In this document: positions 46,079 to 58,467 of the stretch, piece by piece
How positions within the stretch are numbered: position 1 is the first letter of the stretch
Layout of the letters: every line of letters begins with the position of its first letter
Source of the DNA: Fomitopsis serialis
Taxonomy: Eukaryota > Basidiomycota > Agaricomycetes > Polyporales > Fomitopsidaceae
NCBI RefSeq assembly: GCF_022376445.1
Contig: NW_025954963.1
Coordinates: forward strand, 186,001-250,000
Reading direction: 5' to 3'
Length of the DNA: 64,000 nucleotides
Notes under the pieces: generated by a model
Database searches by the model: none
The model's input: the letters and a program-made list of their open reading frames with translations, nothing else
What the model was told of the DNA's origin: nothing
Program-made: the position numbers and the translations under genes

Positions 46079-47560
46079 ATTGATGACTGACTATATGTGT
46101 AGGCTAGAAGTTAGTAGAGGGAAATGAGTGGACGCGAGTTGTGGTGCACGAGCTTGTATTTATGAAAGGGAAGGGAAGGAGATAACGGACTGCGAACGCA
46201 GCACGCACAGCGGATGTTCGAGCTCGTGTGGACCTTGTGCACTGGCAGCGTGTTGGCTCGAGCGCAGGCACTCGCAATCTGTTCGCTATTCCTGTCAAAC
46301 GATATCATAAGTCAATACAATCCTGCTGATAGCCTGCGCGGGGGATACCTCAGTCACAGGGCAATCGGGTGCATGGGTTGAGTGAGACCTTGACTATTGA
46401 AGAATTGGACCACGCTATATGCTTGTATGAGGGACTACGCAGCCCTTCGAAACGCGAACAGAGAGCACGCTGTGCTATAGCAAGTGCGGGTTTTGTCCGG
46501 TTGGTAGCGTTTCGATAAGTATGCCGCTCTGAGGCGGAGCTAGTGCCAGTGTCAGCGCTCGAACTTCACATGCGCTTAAGTACAACCGCGCCGCCCTCCG
46601 CCCCGAAATAGAAGGCTGGACGCCATCTCGTGACCGACGCGTCCTCAAGAACGCGCTCTGAGCTCTCCGAGTTGTGCGCCGTTCGACGCTGGATGTCCTG
46701 CAATTGTAGGCAATTGCTAAAAATTCACTGAAGCTGCCACTTCATGGGCGGTGTTTAAGCTCCAGCTCAAGTTTGGCGTGCATGGACAGTTGAGACTCAC
46801 ACTATTCACGATGTCGACGTCAACCCGGGCTCCCCAGCCTAGGCTAGTAAGGACACACCTGCACTGCGAACTGCTGCATATGTCTCTGCGGGTCCGGAAA
46901 CACACGGCAGCCACAATCGTCAATCAGCATCCTACCGCAAAGATCCCAGAGCTACGTACCAGTCTGCAATCATTTGTGTTGCGACTATCCCATATGATAT
47001 TCAAGTTCGGGGCTGCCTCAGGCATGCTTCAGTCTGACTGGACTCTTTTCAATGCATCAAAGAAGTTCTTGATCAGCTAATAGAATTGAAACACTCAGCT
47101 CACAGTTTGCGACGGACTCGACGGATGGTCTCAACGCTAGCCCTAGGCCTGAGGCCTCTCAGCAGACAGCCGGTATTGTCCACAAATTCCGGGTCTTGAA
47201 GGCTCTGTGTCCTTCGTTCTCTCTAAAAAAGCGCTGCTGGAATAATGACTGGAGGGTCACACTCCGAGCCGTTCAGAAGACCCTTGTGTCTTGACTCTGA
47301 GATCCTTCAGTTCGAGTCGAGCAAAGGCTTTGAATGGTGGTCAATTGATGTAGACGCCCGAATAGGTTCCAATAAGTACTTTACGGCGGATATCTCCATA
47401 AATGGCAACTGGTAAAACCCACCTGCCTGCTGAAGTCATCCAGACGCGTCACGCGTCGCGGGCGTACGCGTCCACTCGAATCGTTTCCCGTCTCCTCCAA
47501 AGGCGTCCTCACGACTCGACCCTTCTTCCCGACCGCCCTTCACTCCCTCTTCTTACTGTC
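46079..47560. other. Divergent intergenic region MFS / RPT5
   Basis: The longest gene-poor stretch between housekeeping genes here (about 1.5 kb). A 109-residue + frame at 46751-47080 has no recognisable features. No repeat family could be named. Confidence 0.3.
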
Positions 47561-49201
47561 ATGGCTTCGACACAACCCCAAACCCGCCGCCAGGCAACAA
47601 CAATGAGAAGGCACCAGATTCTACACCATCGTCCTCGGAAGCACCACAGGACGCTATGGACATCACTCCGGACCAACCTGCCGAAGAGACATGGGCGGAC
47701 ATCCCTGAGGAGATCATATCCTTGAGCACGGACGAGATCCTTACACGAATACGTCTCATCGACAATGACTTGAAGGTCCGTCCACACAGACTTCGCGTGT
47801 AGAGCCTGACGCTCAGGGAACCTCCAGGTGATGCGCTCGGAGACGTTACGTCTGCAACATGAGCAGAATGTCATGAAGGAGAAGATTCGGGACAATGGGG
47901 AGAAGATCAAGCAGAATAAGGTCTTGCCTTACCTTGTGGCGAATGTAGTCGAGGTACGGCCGCTCAGTCACCTTAGTAAGGCTATCAGCTAACGGAAGCA
48001 GATTCTGGACGTCGACCCTGAAATTGAGGAGGACGGCGCGAACCGAGACCTTGACTCTATGCGCAAGGGGAAATGCGCTGTCATCAAGACCTCGACACGA
48101 CAAACCGTCTTCCTCCCGCTCATCGGTCTCGTCCCGCCCGAGAAACTCAGACCCGGCGACCTTGTCGGTACCAACAAGGATTCGTATTTGGTGCTTGACA
48201 CGCTCCCGGCGGAGTTCGACTCGCGAGTGAAAGCAATGGAGGTGGACGAGCGGCCGACGGAAACCTACACCGACATCGGAGGGCTGGAGAAGCAGATCGA
48301 GGAGCTGGTCGAGGCGATTGTCTTGCCAATGGAGCAAGCGGACAAGTTCAAGACGCTCGGCATCAAGCCTCCGAAGGGCTGTCTCATGTATGGTCCTCCC
48401 GGTGCGTCAGTCTCGGCGACGTCTGGTCGCGGTCCGCTCACCTTTGTATCGTAGGTACTGGCAAGACGCTTCTCGCGCGTGCGTGTGCGGCCCAGACCAA
48501 CGCGTGCTACTTGAAGCTCGCCGGACCTTCGCTCGTACAAATGTTTATTGGTGACGGTGCCAAGCTCGTGCGGGATGCGTTCGAACTCGCGAAGGAGAAG
48601 GCACCCACGATCATCTTCATTGACGAGCTAGATGCTATCGGTACCAAGCGGTTCGATTCGGAGAAGAGCGGTGACCGTGAGGTGCAGCGGACAATGTTGG
48701 AGCTTCTGAACCAGCTAGATGGCTTCAGCAGTGATGAGCGCATCAAGGTAAGAGCACAGTTCCTGTCTGTGCCTCGCATCACTGACCGTCCGAGCCAAGG
48801 TCATTGCCGCGACGAACCGCATTGATATCCTCGACCCTGCTCTGCTTCGGTCAGGCCGTCTGGACAGGAAGATCGAGTTCCCGCTCCCGAACGAGACTGC
48901 CCGTGCGCGCATTCTGGAGATCCACTCACGGAAAATGTCCGTCTCCTCTGACGTCAACTACGAGGAGCTTGCCCGTAGTACCGACGAATTCAACGGTGCA
49001 CAGCTGAAGGCAGTCTGCGTGAGGCCGGTATGATCGCCCTGAGGGAAGGTGCGACGAAGCTGAACCACGAGCACTTCCTGGGTGGTATAGCTGAAGGTGA
49101 GTCCGGAGCACTGTGTTGCACCTGCTTTTAGACGCAGTACTGACATCTTTACCATAACAGTCCAGAGCAAGAAGAAGAACGACCTTGTCTATTTCATGTA
49201 G
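47561..49201 (+). CDS. RPT5: 26S proteasome regulatory ATPase subunit Rpt5
   Basis: AAA+ ATPase of the 19S base, which unfolds ubiquitinated substrates and opens the 20S gate. Visible in order: [20 protein letters not shown], a coiled coil ([19 protein letters not shown]), the OB-fold region [37 protein letters not shown], Walker A GPPGTGKT (interrupted by an intron after PPG), pore-loop text [14 protein letters not shown], Walker [12 protein letters not shown], second-region-of-homology [16 protein letters not shown], and [19 protein letters not shown]. Two one-base losses are evident. One is near 47575-47586, between the ATG and [13 protein letters not shown]. The other is at 49020-49026, where GCGTGAGGCC should encode VEAG. 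The C-terminus reads DLVYFM. Conservation elsewhere is very high. Confidence 0.93.
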
Positions 49202-49879
49202 TCCCATTGTGTTTGCTCTCGTACGGTACAGTCTTGATACATTTTCTCTCTTTGATATCGCGGACCCACTCGTATTCAGTGCCATCAGTATTGGCCCAGA
49301 GAGGTTACCTGGTCACTATGAGTAGACAAGATCAGCAGTGCACGTCCTGGGCATGAGCGTAGTCGATCAAACTGACCAGCCTAGAGTTCACGTTCAGGCT
49401 CAACCTGCTCTATGTGAGACAGGACTAGCTACGCTATGTAGAACGACCGGAAGGAAGACGTCCTTTACAAATCTTTCACGGAACTGGGCACGATGCTCCT
49501 GAATCAACAGGTTGAGTCTACAAGCAGCAGGAGTTTTGGGCCGTAATCGGTTCGGTTTGCTTACATCCACGACTGCTGTGAATCATGATCACAAGCAGCC
49601 GAGCGGTTTACGAGCATTCCATCAACCACTGCTTCACCGCGCGGGGTCTTGCCAGACCTCGGAGGCACAGCGACCTCGCGTAGAGACACTCCACCATAGG
49701 TTCATGGTGCCGAGTATCATATCGATATCGGCGCAGGAAGGACTACCTACTGGGCGTTGCATTCGCGTATCCTTTCATTCGGAAACCTTGGACGATCATG
49801 CAGGTACGTGCGTACCAGAATATCTACCGAATACATCACACGATCATAGTAGCAGCAGAAACCAACATGCATGTACATC
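49202..49879. other. Convergent region RPT5 / ABC transporter with direct repeat
   Basis: Holds the 3' ends of both genes and copy 1 of a 100-bp direct repeat (49336-49435). The rest is featureless. Confidence 0.4.
49336..49435 (+). repeat. 100-bp direct repeat, copy 1
   Basis: About 80 percent alike by eye to 57271-57370 in the same orientation and of the same length. Both begin CAGTGCAC.TCCTGGGCATG and end TACGCT or a near match. Upstream of each, GGTTACCTGG is also shared (49303 and 57246). Confidence 0.85.
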
Positions 49880-52800
49880 TCAGGGAGAACCAGTTGCACC
49901 ATTCGCCATAGCATACAACGTCTCCTTGTCGCCGCTCTCATCAACAAGTGCGCGAAGCATACCACGTTCGTTCTTCAGGAGTTCGCTAGGTTTCCCGAAC
50001 TCCGCCTATTGAAAGTCATCAACATTCATGTTTATGATCGGAACATGTAGGTCACGTACGATTCGGCCCGCATCGAGCACCATCTGCACCAGACTGTATG
50101 AGCTGCAAAGTAATCTGAAAGATAGGACAACTGACGATTTTGTCGGCATCCATGATGGTCTGCAGACGATGAGCGACAGTGAGCAAAGTCACGCCCTTGT
50201 CAAGTCCTTCGCGTAACGATGCCTGAATCACAGCATCCGTTGCATAATCTCAAGGCAGCGCTGTCAGCATTTCTCTGAACCACGCTCTCACAAACTCACC
50301 AATCGCGGACGTAGCTGAGATAGCGACAGTGGTTAGATGTCTGATACCGCTTGGAGCACATCACCGACCTTCGTCCAGGATCAGTAGCTTGCTCTGCCGC
50401 ACAATGGCTCTCGCTAGAGCCAAGATTTGGCGTTGGCCAACGGACAGATTAGTTCCTCCACTCGCGATGGGAGTGTCGAGAGTAATGCGGCCCTCGATGA
50501 GGTCGCTTTGTAACGAGAACAGGCCCGCAGATCTTAGCGCGTCGTTCAAGACGGTATCATCATACTGCTGGAAGGGATCCAGATTCTGACGTAGCGTCCC
50601 ACTCAACAGCTCTGGCTGATGACGAAGTCAGATTACGCGAGTGAGACACCTGAATGGCACATACCACTTGCGGGATGATTGTGATAGTCGATCGGAGAGC
50701 GTCCAAGTTGATGTTATCCGTCGGTAGCCCGTCGTAATACACCTTGCCTTCGGTGATGATGCATCGTAGCAGTGCCAAAGTCAAAGAGCTCTGAGAGCGT
50801 AGCATCAGCAGTCGAACGCCTGATACTCATACCACGGGGCCTACCTTGCCACTACCAGTGCGGCCGACTGATGGTTATATGAGTGACGTATCCTTGCGCA
50901 CTCTACTTGCACTCACCTATGCCAACTCGCTCCCCTGATCTCACCTCGAATGAAATCTCATGCAAGACGCGAGGTCCATCCTAGACCAACTCAATACGCG
51001 CCCACCCGGGAAACCAACACAGGACACACCGGAGAGTATCGAGCGGAGAGCTTATCGACTACAAGTCTCCGCTGGCTGGCCAATATGCGGGTGGAACACC
51101 TTCGGGTGTAGGTTTGGGCTCGTGCTCGATCTCAAGGTATTGCTTGATGCGCTCCAGGCTGTGGTCATGGTCAGAGGATTTCTGATCTCATCTTCAATCT
51201 CGCACCTGTTGCCTGGAAATATCGAGAATGATCAGAGACCGCGTTCAGTCAATAACTTGAGACATACCTGATATTTCCAATTCATTGAAGAACCTCACCC
51301 ACCATAAAATCATGCTGCTGAACCCGACTGTGTAGACGTCAGCATAGAATGTGAGGACCAGCATGAATATCCCTGACCTGCCATGTTCAGGGAGAATCCA
51401 GTGTTGGATGCGGTGATTGCCTTCCCGTATACCAAGTAGGCAGCTAAAGCCGCAGAGAAGAACGATCCGAGGGAAGTAATACGGATGCCCACCCAGCTAT
51501 TGAAAACATCAGGGTGCCTGACTACATAAAGGTAGTGTTCAACGCACCGATTGAGGTTCCAGAATGTCCTTGAAGCCCGAGTATATCGATTGATACGCAC
51601 ATACGACTCTTTTTTGAACGCCTCCTGCGCACCATATGCACGGATAGAGACTGTCTAGGCGATTAGTAATCTCCCTGCTTGATAGAACGACACATCGCGT
51701 ACTGAGACCTGCAAAAGCGGCTCCGAAGTGGCCGAGAACTGGAGCCTTCGCATTGCTTCTTTCACGTTTGATCGCGAGTTGCGCCTTCATGTAGAACTCG
51801 CCAATCCAGGCACCGACGGCGGCAATGAAAACACCAGGGACGACGAAGATCGGGGATATCACCACCACCACACCAAGCTTCATGAGCATCTCCAACGACA
51901 TCTCCACGATGGTACTGAACCATCTTGCCACGGAAGCGTCGACTGCGTCGTGTTGCTCAGTCTAAAACCCATCACATGCAGGAGAGAAACGTACCTTCTT
52001 GGATGTCCTGGGTACATCGAGCGATAATTCGAGATGTGGGTGTTTTGTCAAGCCATCTACAAAATTGTCATGACGCGTCACGGCAGTAAGTTCCACCTGC
52101 TTACCTCATTGTCGTCGCCAGAATTGAAGATATCAGGTCATCGTGTACGGTTCTTGATGCTCTCAGCGACCCAAATGTGTATACATAGTAGGCTGCCGTG
52201 TGGAAAAGGACTGATATGATCATGATCGACCCGTATCCCCCGAGGAAGCTGAAAGATGATGAGGCGGTGCAGCCTCAGATTATCTTTGAGAACATACTGT
52301 GGGACTTTGATTTCGGACGCAGGCATTTCTTCGTACTGTCGAGCCCAATATCCAAGGAACCAAGTTTGCAGGATGCTGAAAGTCATGTAAAAAACTAACC
52401 CTCCAAGGAAGCTCAGCCAAAAGAAGAGTTGATGGCTCCCTCCCAATGCATGCATAAAGAGTTTCACTGATACGCTGTCACTAACAGTTGATAAGAAGAG
52501 AATACTAAGACGTACTTGCTTGCCAACCGGCATGCCCGACTTCGACTTCTTCTTCAACAACAAGTTTGCCATCCTCCTTCGGGGCCTTTTCCGGGGTCTG
52601 CTCGTCAACGGTGGCTTCCGCTTTCTCGAGTTCCAGCTCCTCCTTAGCAAGTTCAGCGGCGAGTTTCTTGTCGTGTGCAAGAGCATTAGCAATGGAGCCT
52701 TGACTAGACACTCTACCATCTGTGCCCAGGGCAACAACAAAATCGGCGATGGGACTAGCCATAGAGACATTATGCGTCTATCGCTCATGGGATCAGAAGA

Positions 52801-55800
52801 GTCGAGAATCCAGAATGAATGTGTACTCACAACGAGTAGCACCGTTCGCCCACGGACAAGATCACCCTTGAAACATTTCTCGACGATCCATCGTGACGTG
52901 TGAACGTCTAACGCAGCGAGAACCTATCAAAAAGTTCAGTCTATGGAAAGGAAACGTTGATGCATGTCTTTCACATCGTCCAACAGCAGTATCTGCGACT
53001 TAGAGTATATGGCACGGGCGAGTGTTATGCGCGCCTTTTGCGTATGTGAGTATGGTATGAACGACCAAGCACAACACTGCATACCTTCTGACCGCCACTA
53101 GCATTCAAAGAGTCAGCGAATGTCGAGGGTCGCAATAACAGATGTGACAGTACCTCAGTGTGATGCCCCTTTCTCCAACCTCCGTCTGGTCACCAGCAGC
53201 GAACAACTCGAGATCGCGTTTCAGCGCACATTGCTCAATGACTACAGCAGTTAGTATACCATCGAGCGTGTACAGCATGCTGTCTCAACACACCCTGTTG
53301 ATAACGTTCCTCGTTCAATGGGGCGCCGAAGAGAATATTGTCCTATTCAAAGCTAAGCAATACCATCGTCATTCTTGCGACGTGTCGCTTACCTTGATGG
53401 TTTCATTCTGACCCAGGACTCTTGCGCGGCGTAAGCAATACCATCAGTCCGAGGTAGATTGTAGAACGAATCAGGACCGGCGGGTATGTAGTGCATCTCG
53501 CCCAGCAAAGCCATCAACAAGGAGGTCTTTCCCGAGCCAGTCGGGCCAATCACGAGATTGATACTGCCTTTCCTGAACACCAGGTCGTCGTCGATACGCA
53601 AGGTAAAATTCCTTCGCCCGCTTCCAGGGGTTGAAGCCGCTAAGCCGCTGACTTGATCTGCCCAGGTGAAGGAAGCATTGCGGAAACCAATGACGTCGTC
53701 TTCCGGCTGCGCTGCGATCTGAGTCTGGATATCATCAGGTTGCTCAGAGTATTCATCCAGTAGTTCGGTCTGTCGCGCAAGTTGTTTCTGTCAGTCACCG
53801 CTATGGAGTGGAGTAGAGAAGGCCAACCTTCTGCAAAAACTCATTCACTCGGTCCAGCGACACCTTAGCTGTGTTGCAGAATGTCAACAATCTGATGCCT
53901 CTCTATGGTTCATGGACTTACCTCGAATCATCATAGGCACGAAACCAAAGCCCATATGCATCAGCTGGCTGAAAGTATCGAACACTGCATACATGTCAGC
54001 ATCGTGCGTTCCGTTGGGGTCGCCACACATACCCGTGATAGATGAGAAGACAGCAGACGCTGTGAGACGATGTGAGAGATGCGTGCACGGGGTTAGCAAT
54101 TGCTTCACCTGTAAGATCTCGCTTCATGATCATGGTCTGGAAGCCAAAGTCAATTGATAGTGTCCATATCTCATATATTCCAACTGGACTCACGTATGTC
54201 GCGTAGGTCACGATCATGGTGACCAAAGGAATGGCGTGGCTTGAGACTAGTCAGACTAAGCTCGGAAGGTCGCAGACACTCCGTGTACGCACTTTAGGTT
54301 ATTGTTGATGAGGTCGAGCAACTTGCTTTTCTTCACGAGCTCCAGTTCGTCCTCACGTTTCTCAGCCAGTTGCTTCCCAACTCGGGGCTCCCAGCCAAAC
54401 AATTTGATCATACGGATGACGTTCATGGCTTTACAGGAAAGGAATCAGCATGTGCACCAAAGTAGTGCGCTATAATGCTCACTTTCTGTCGCGCTCTGCA
54501 CACGTGCATCGGTCTGGGGCGGAGCGTGTCAGTCACGCGCAGGCACGAGCGAGAAGGAATGAGTGATACCTTTTCATCTTCGCTATCTGGACCTTGCGAA
54601 TGCGTGTTGCAATCATACCGGGGACAGGGAACAAGAGGACGATGGAAGCAAGTCCCACAAACGCACTATGCGCCTAGTCAGTCTACTGTGTTTGCTCCTC
54701 ATGACGTGTGGCCACTGACCTCCAGCCCAAGACGGCGTACAAGAACCATACGCAACAAATGATTTCGACGGGAAGCTTGACCACTGCGACGCAATACAAT
54801 TGTTGAGCAGCACAATAACCGGCATATGCCAAACACGCACGGAGGGTCAAGAACTCCCTACCCCAGGCGAGAGAGGTGAGGTCGGACGAGATGAGGTTAT
54901 TGATCTTCCCGACGACGTTCTTGCCCTTCTTGTCATCGTCTGCTGGCTTTGCCTTCTCCTCCCTCCCAACAACTCTGTTGGCGTCCGCATTCTGTGCAGC
55001 CACGGGAACCGTCTGTGTCGTGGATTTCTGCTTTCCCTTGCCCGCTGCGGAGTCGCCCTCGCTGTCGTTACCATTTTCCTGAGCTGTTGGAGCGGTAGCG
55101 CTCGATTCAGCGTCGGAAGCCGTATCGGGCGTGCCGGCAACGGTCGTGTCACCTTCACTTTCAGCAGGATCTTGCGATACGTCTGCCTTCATGCGCATGC
55201 GCAGAGCATGCTCAAAGACGACTTGTGTGATGATCGCCTCCACTTGAGTTAACACTCTGTTCTGCACATGTTACGATGAGCAGTGGTGAAGGAGCGAAAG
55301 CGGTCGACGCACGGAGAGGTATATGTACACAGAGCCGAAGTTGTATTCGAGGATCGGTCCGAGAAGCAGCATCACGATCCAGAACCAGGGCCGGACGGTG
55401 GCGCCTGCGCCGTCCGTCTCGACGTACCTGTGGACACGTCAATAGACTAGACACGAGAGTACAGATTGTTTAGCTTGCATCAGGATATATCGAATAGTCA
55501 GCGGGCCGATGAACTCTAAGATAGTCTGTCGAATGCAATGTAAGCCTGCTTGGGTGTGTTTATTCAAGGCCACTACAAACGCACGCCAAAAACGGTCGCG
55601 ATGGTCATGACGATCCACTCCATTCCTGTTCGAGGTTCATCAGCATGCATGCATGCGCGGAGATAAGACACGTTTAAACATACGGAAGACACGCAGGAGA
55701 CCCCACATAAGATGTCTGCCCTTCGTCTTCACTCGGAACGGGTCGATTTCCTTCAAAGCTCGTCAGCAGACAGGTAATGAGTCTCAAGACGATGGACACA

Positions 55801-57050
55801 CATTCAGACTGCGCTTCATGAGATTTTGCGCGTCGTCAGAGTCGGCCAGAGGAGGCAGCATGTCAATGGTCAGGTGTTTGACGCGCGACGCAAGCATGAC
55901 CGTCGGGTCAAGGTAGCTAAACAGCATGAGTGACAGGATAGAAGCCGTTTGCTCCTTGGGCTGGTTCGCCCATGGATTCTACACGCCCATTAGCTGTCTA
56001 CTCTCTCGTCTAGTTCGCGTCGCATTACATTGACATACCTCTGGATCGAGAGAAATGTAGCGCCGAGGGATCATGAGGGGCACAAAGATACTACTAATGG
56101 TCAAGAGTGAGATCCTGGCCCAAAGTAGAGGGCCCTCTGCGAGATCCATGGGCTGTAACGTGAACGTCGCCAAGGGCCAGAGATCGCGGTACGCGTAGAC
56201 CGACAACGCAGTGAACAGAATACAGTTCAGGTGGCGAACAGCCGTCGTACTTAGGACGGGACCAGCAAGCAGCGAGGTGATGCCAAGCGCTGATGCGTAC
56301 ACCTGGACAATACAGTTAGCATTGTCGTACGTATGAGAGCAAGGCGGACGGTCGCTCACGTAGGTAACAAAAGTGCCAACGTGGAAGATGATCTCGAAGC
56401 TCTGAGGCTCCCAGGTTTCAGAGTGGCCCAGGGACTCGGTCGCGCTGTAGATGGACATGCCCAGGAGCCCCAGGGTTGACGCGGCACGCAATCCATTGAA
56501 CGCGACGAGGACGACGCCCCCGTGTTCCTTGACGTATTTTACCGATGCAGACGCGTTTTCACTCTCTTCTGGAGCATGGAGAGGCTCAGATATGGGCGAG
56601 GGTTCGGACTGAGCAAGCTTTGCGTACGCCTTTTGGGTACGAACATGCAATGCCAACTGTACCAGGAATACAAGGATCGACAGCGCAGCGACTCCAGCAG
56701 GGTAGAGTAGCGTAGATTCCGCGAAACTACGTTTGTTGTGAGCTTAGAATATGTTACGAGTGTGTAGGTTGAACATACTCGATTTCGCCTCGTGCCGCAG
56801 TCAGCATGGACAGACTGTGGTTGCGGGCCCTCTGCACGTGAGCGAAGACATACTGAGCAGGTCCTGGTATGCTTGGTATGCTCGTGGACCAGTAACTGAA
56901 GAGCTGATCTCTCCCCATGTCCATTTTGCCTGGAAGGCAAGACACTTGAAGGAGGTGGTGGAGGAAGAAGTGACACAACCAACGATGACTGACCAAGGGT
57001 CTATGTACCGTTACAAGCGCGCGCAATTGTTCTAAGGTGTCACTGAGCAT
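49880..57050 (-). CDS. ABCC-type ABC transporter (multidrug-resistance / conjugate pump)
   Basis: Full transporter with TMD0-like leader, TMD1, NBD1, TMD2 and NBD2. Secure sequence begins at the exon starting 56726 ([20 protein letters not shown]); the true start is uncertain and ATG 57050 is a candidate. NBD1 has Walker [10 protein letters not shown], then LSGGQK built from three exons, then Walker B ILLLDD. NBD2 has Walker A GRTGSGKSS, the signature variant LSVGQRQ, Walker B LLILDE, and the tail [17 protein letters not shown] with stop 49880. An unusually long hydrophilic loop rich in S, A, E and D ([17 protein letters not shown] onward, 55200-54900) lies inside TMD1, as in many basidiomycete ABCC proteins. 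It probably exports or sequesters xenobiotics or glutathione conjugates at the vacuole or plasma membrane. More than 20 introns. The gene is bracketed by direct repeats. Confidence 0.87.
53085..53097 (-). other. 13-nt micro-exon encoding the ABC signature core
   Basis: On the minus strand TGGCGGTCAGAAG is flanked by CTAG and GTATGC. The previous exon ends CTGAG and the next begins GCGCGC, so the join reads L-S-G-G-Q-K-A-R. The exon supplies the end of Ser plus GGQK of NBD1 and cannot be skipped without losing the motif. Confidence 0.75.
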
Positions 57051-57270
57051 CTCGATCTGTCAAATGAAGACGCTTGCTAGTCTCGCGTGGACAGAGAAGA
57101 CAATTCCTTCAACCTCCGCCGGCTCCGGATATCTTTGTCTAACACGCTTGCCGGCTTGTATGGCATGCAACGGAAACTACGTGGTTGTGAGATATGCACT
57201 CATCTCCATTAAGAACTTGGCCGTCGTACCTTGCTCGTCGACACCGGTTACCTGGCTGCTATAGTCCGAG

Positions 57271-57370
57271 CAGTGCACATCCTGGGCATGAGCGTAGGCA
57301 ATCATATTGACCAACCTAGAGTTCAGGCCTCAGGCTCAATCTGCCCTGCGTGAGACAAGCTAAGTACGCT
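57271..57370 (+). repeat. 100-bp direct repeat, copy 2
   Basis: Partner of 49336-49435. It lies just upstream of the ABC transporter start, so the pair brackets the whole gene at a distance of 7935 bp. Confidence 0.85.
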
Positions 57371-57551
57371 GAAGTGAAGCTGCCTCCGTGAGTGCTAGCA
57401 AGTAGCGCATGATTGGCGCTGCGATATAACCTGATGGAAGTCGGTGCGATTGGCATAAGCTGACAGAGCTGTAGCCTGTAGGCAGATTGATTGTGCACAC
57501 GGGTGCTTCTGTGCTCCCGGCGATGAGAATCGAGTGAATCAGGGCGGTGAG

Positions 57552-58046
57552 CGCACCCCCTCGTGGGAATACCGCCTCGGGGACGAGCCGGCGAGCCATA
57601 ACAGGAGATCGAGGATGGACGTGGACTATCGATAGTGTCCCCGGCATCATCTTGTAGTCGGTCGTGCACTGTCGCGCGTGGTGGGTCGCGTCGTAAATGA
57701 TCACAGTCGGATCAAAGAGGTCCCAGTGTGGTACATGCAGCAGAGTAATTGTTTCTTAGCCTGACTGTCTCCGAATCTGTATGTTTCAAGACCCAACATT
57801 TGAACATACTGAAATACTGCGGTGATCACTGTTAGTAACCTTTGAATTTGAGTGCTAGATTGATCTACACACCTTAAACACATTTTAGGAGCTATTACGG
57901 GGCGCATAGTCACTCGTTATTTGGCAAAAACAAATAGTTTCCGTCTGGCGTGCACTGTGCCGCGTGCGATGTCCATTCAGCTGCGCAGCGTCTAATTCCC
58001 AGTCGCCCGGTTCGTCCCCGAGGCGGTATTCCCACGAGGGGGTGCG
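57552..58046. repeat. Inverted-repeat element, about 495 bp
   Basis: The left arm 57552-57594 is the reverse complement of the right arm 58003-58046 with about three differences. The shared core is CCCCCTCGTGGGAATACCGC on the left arm. The interior codes for nothing recognisable. Arms are internal-strand symmetrical, as in a foldback or MITE, but I found no clear target-site duplication. A third related sequence lies at 58468 without an inverted partner. Confidence 0.7.
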
Positions 58047-58064
58047 TACCACCTGGCAGTGGCT

Positions 58065-58114
58065 GGCACGCGGGCGCTGCGCGCCAGCGTGCCCCTTGAG
58101 GCCGAGTCAAGGGG
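58065..58114 (+). other. Double stem-loop beside the inverted-repeat arm
   Basis: Stem 1 is 58065-58077 with 58081-58093, 12 of 13 pairs and a TGC loop. Stem 2 is 58092-58099 with 58107-58114, all 8 pairs (CCCCTTGA and TCAAGGGG) and a 7-base loop. They overlap by two bases, so only one may form at full length. Confidence 0.6.
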
Positions 58115-58467
58115 CCGGCGCGGCGTGTCTTCTGCACTATTTCAGCGCATTCGCCGTATTCGATACTCGCCTTCGTACTGACACCATATTGTACTCTAGT
58201 ACACAGACAAAGTTATGAGTTATCTCAAATTGGACACAGTCTAGTTATTGCCGCAGAGCAGTATTTCTGTGATGACATTCTCGAAGTCCATTTCTTTTAC
58301 TGTAGGTGCACTGCCGCACGTTTGACTGACCTACTGTAAGGTATATGCATGTCAAACTTCATAGAAGACTGCCCTCCCCTCCATCAAAGAGGTCTTTAGG
58401 GCCTGAGGCGAAGGGAGACGTCTAGACTACTTAGTGGCGATAGTACTGTGTGTCCTTAATAGGGTAG

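Noticed and set aside
46751..47080. 109-codon + strand frame between MFS and RPT5
   Set aside because: Unrecognised composition, no intron logic, and no sign of selection.
57316..57704. Minus-strand frames overlapping the inverted-repeat arm (PRGGIPTRG-like peptide)
   Set aside because: The shared peptide results from the repeated DNA arm itself, and flanking codons are unrelated between copies.
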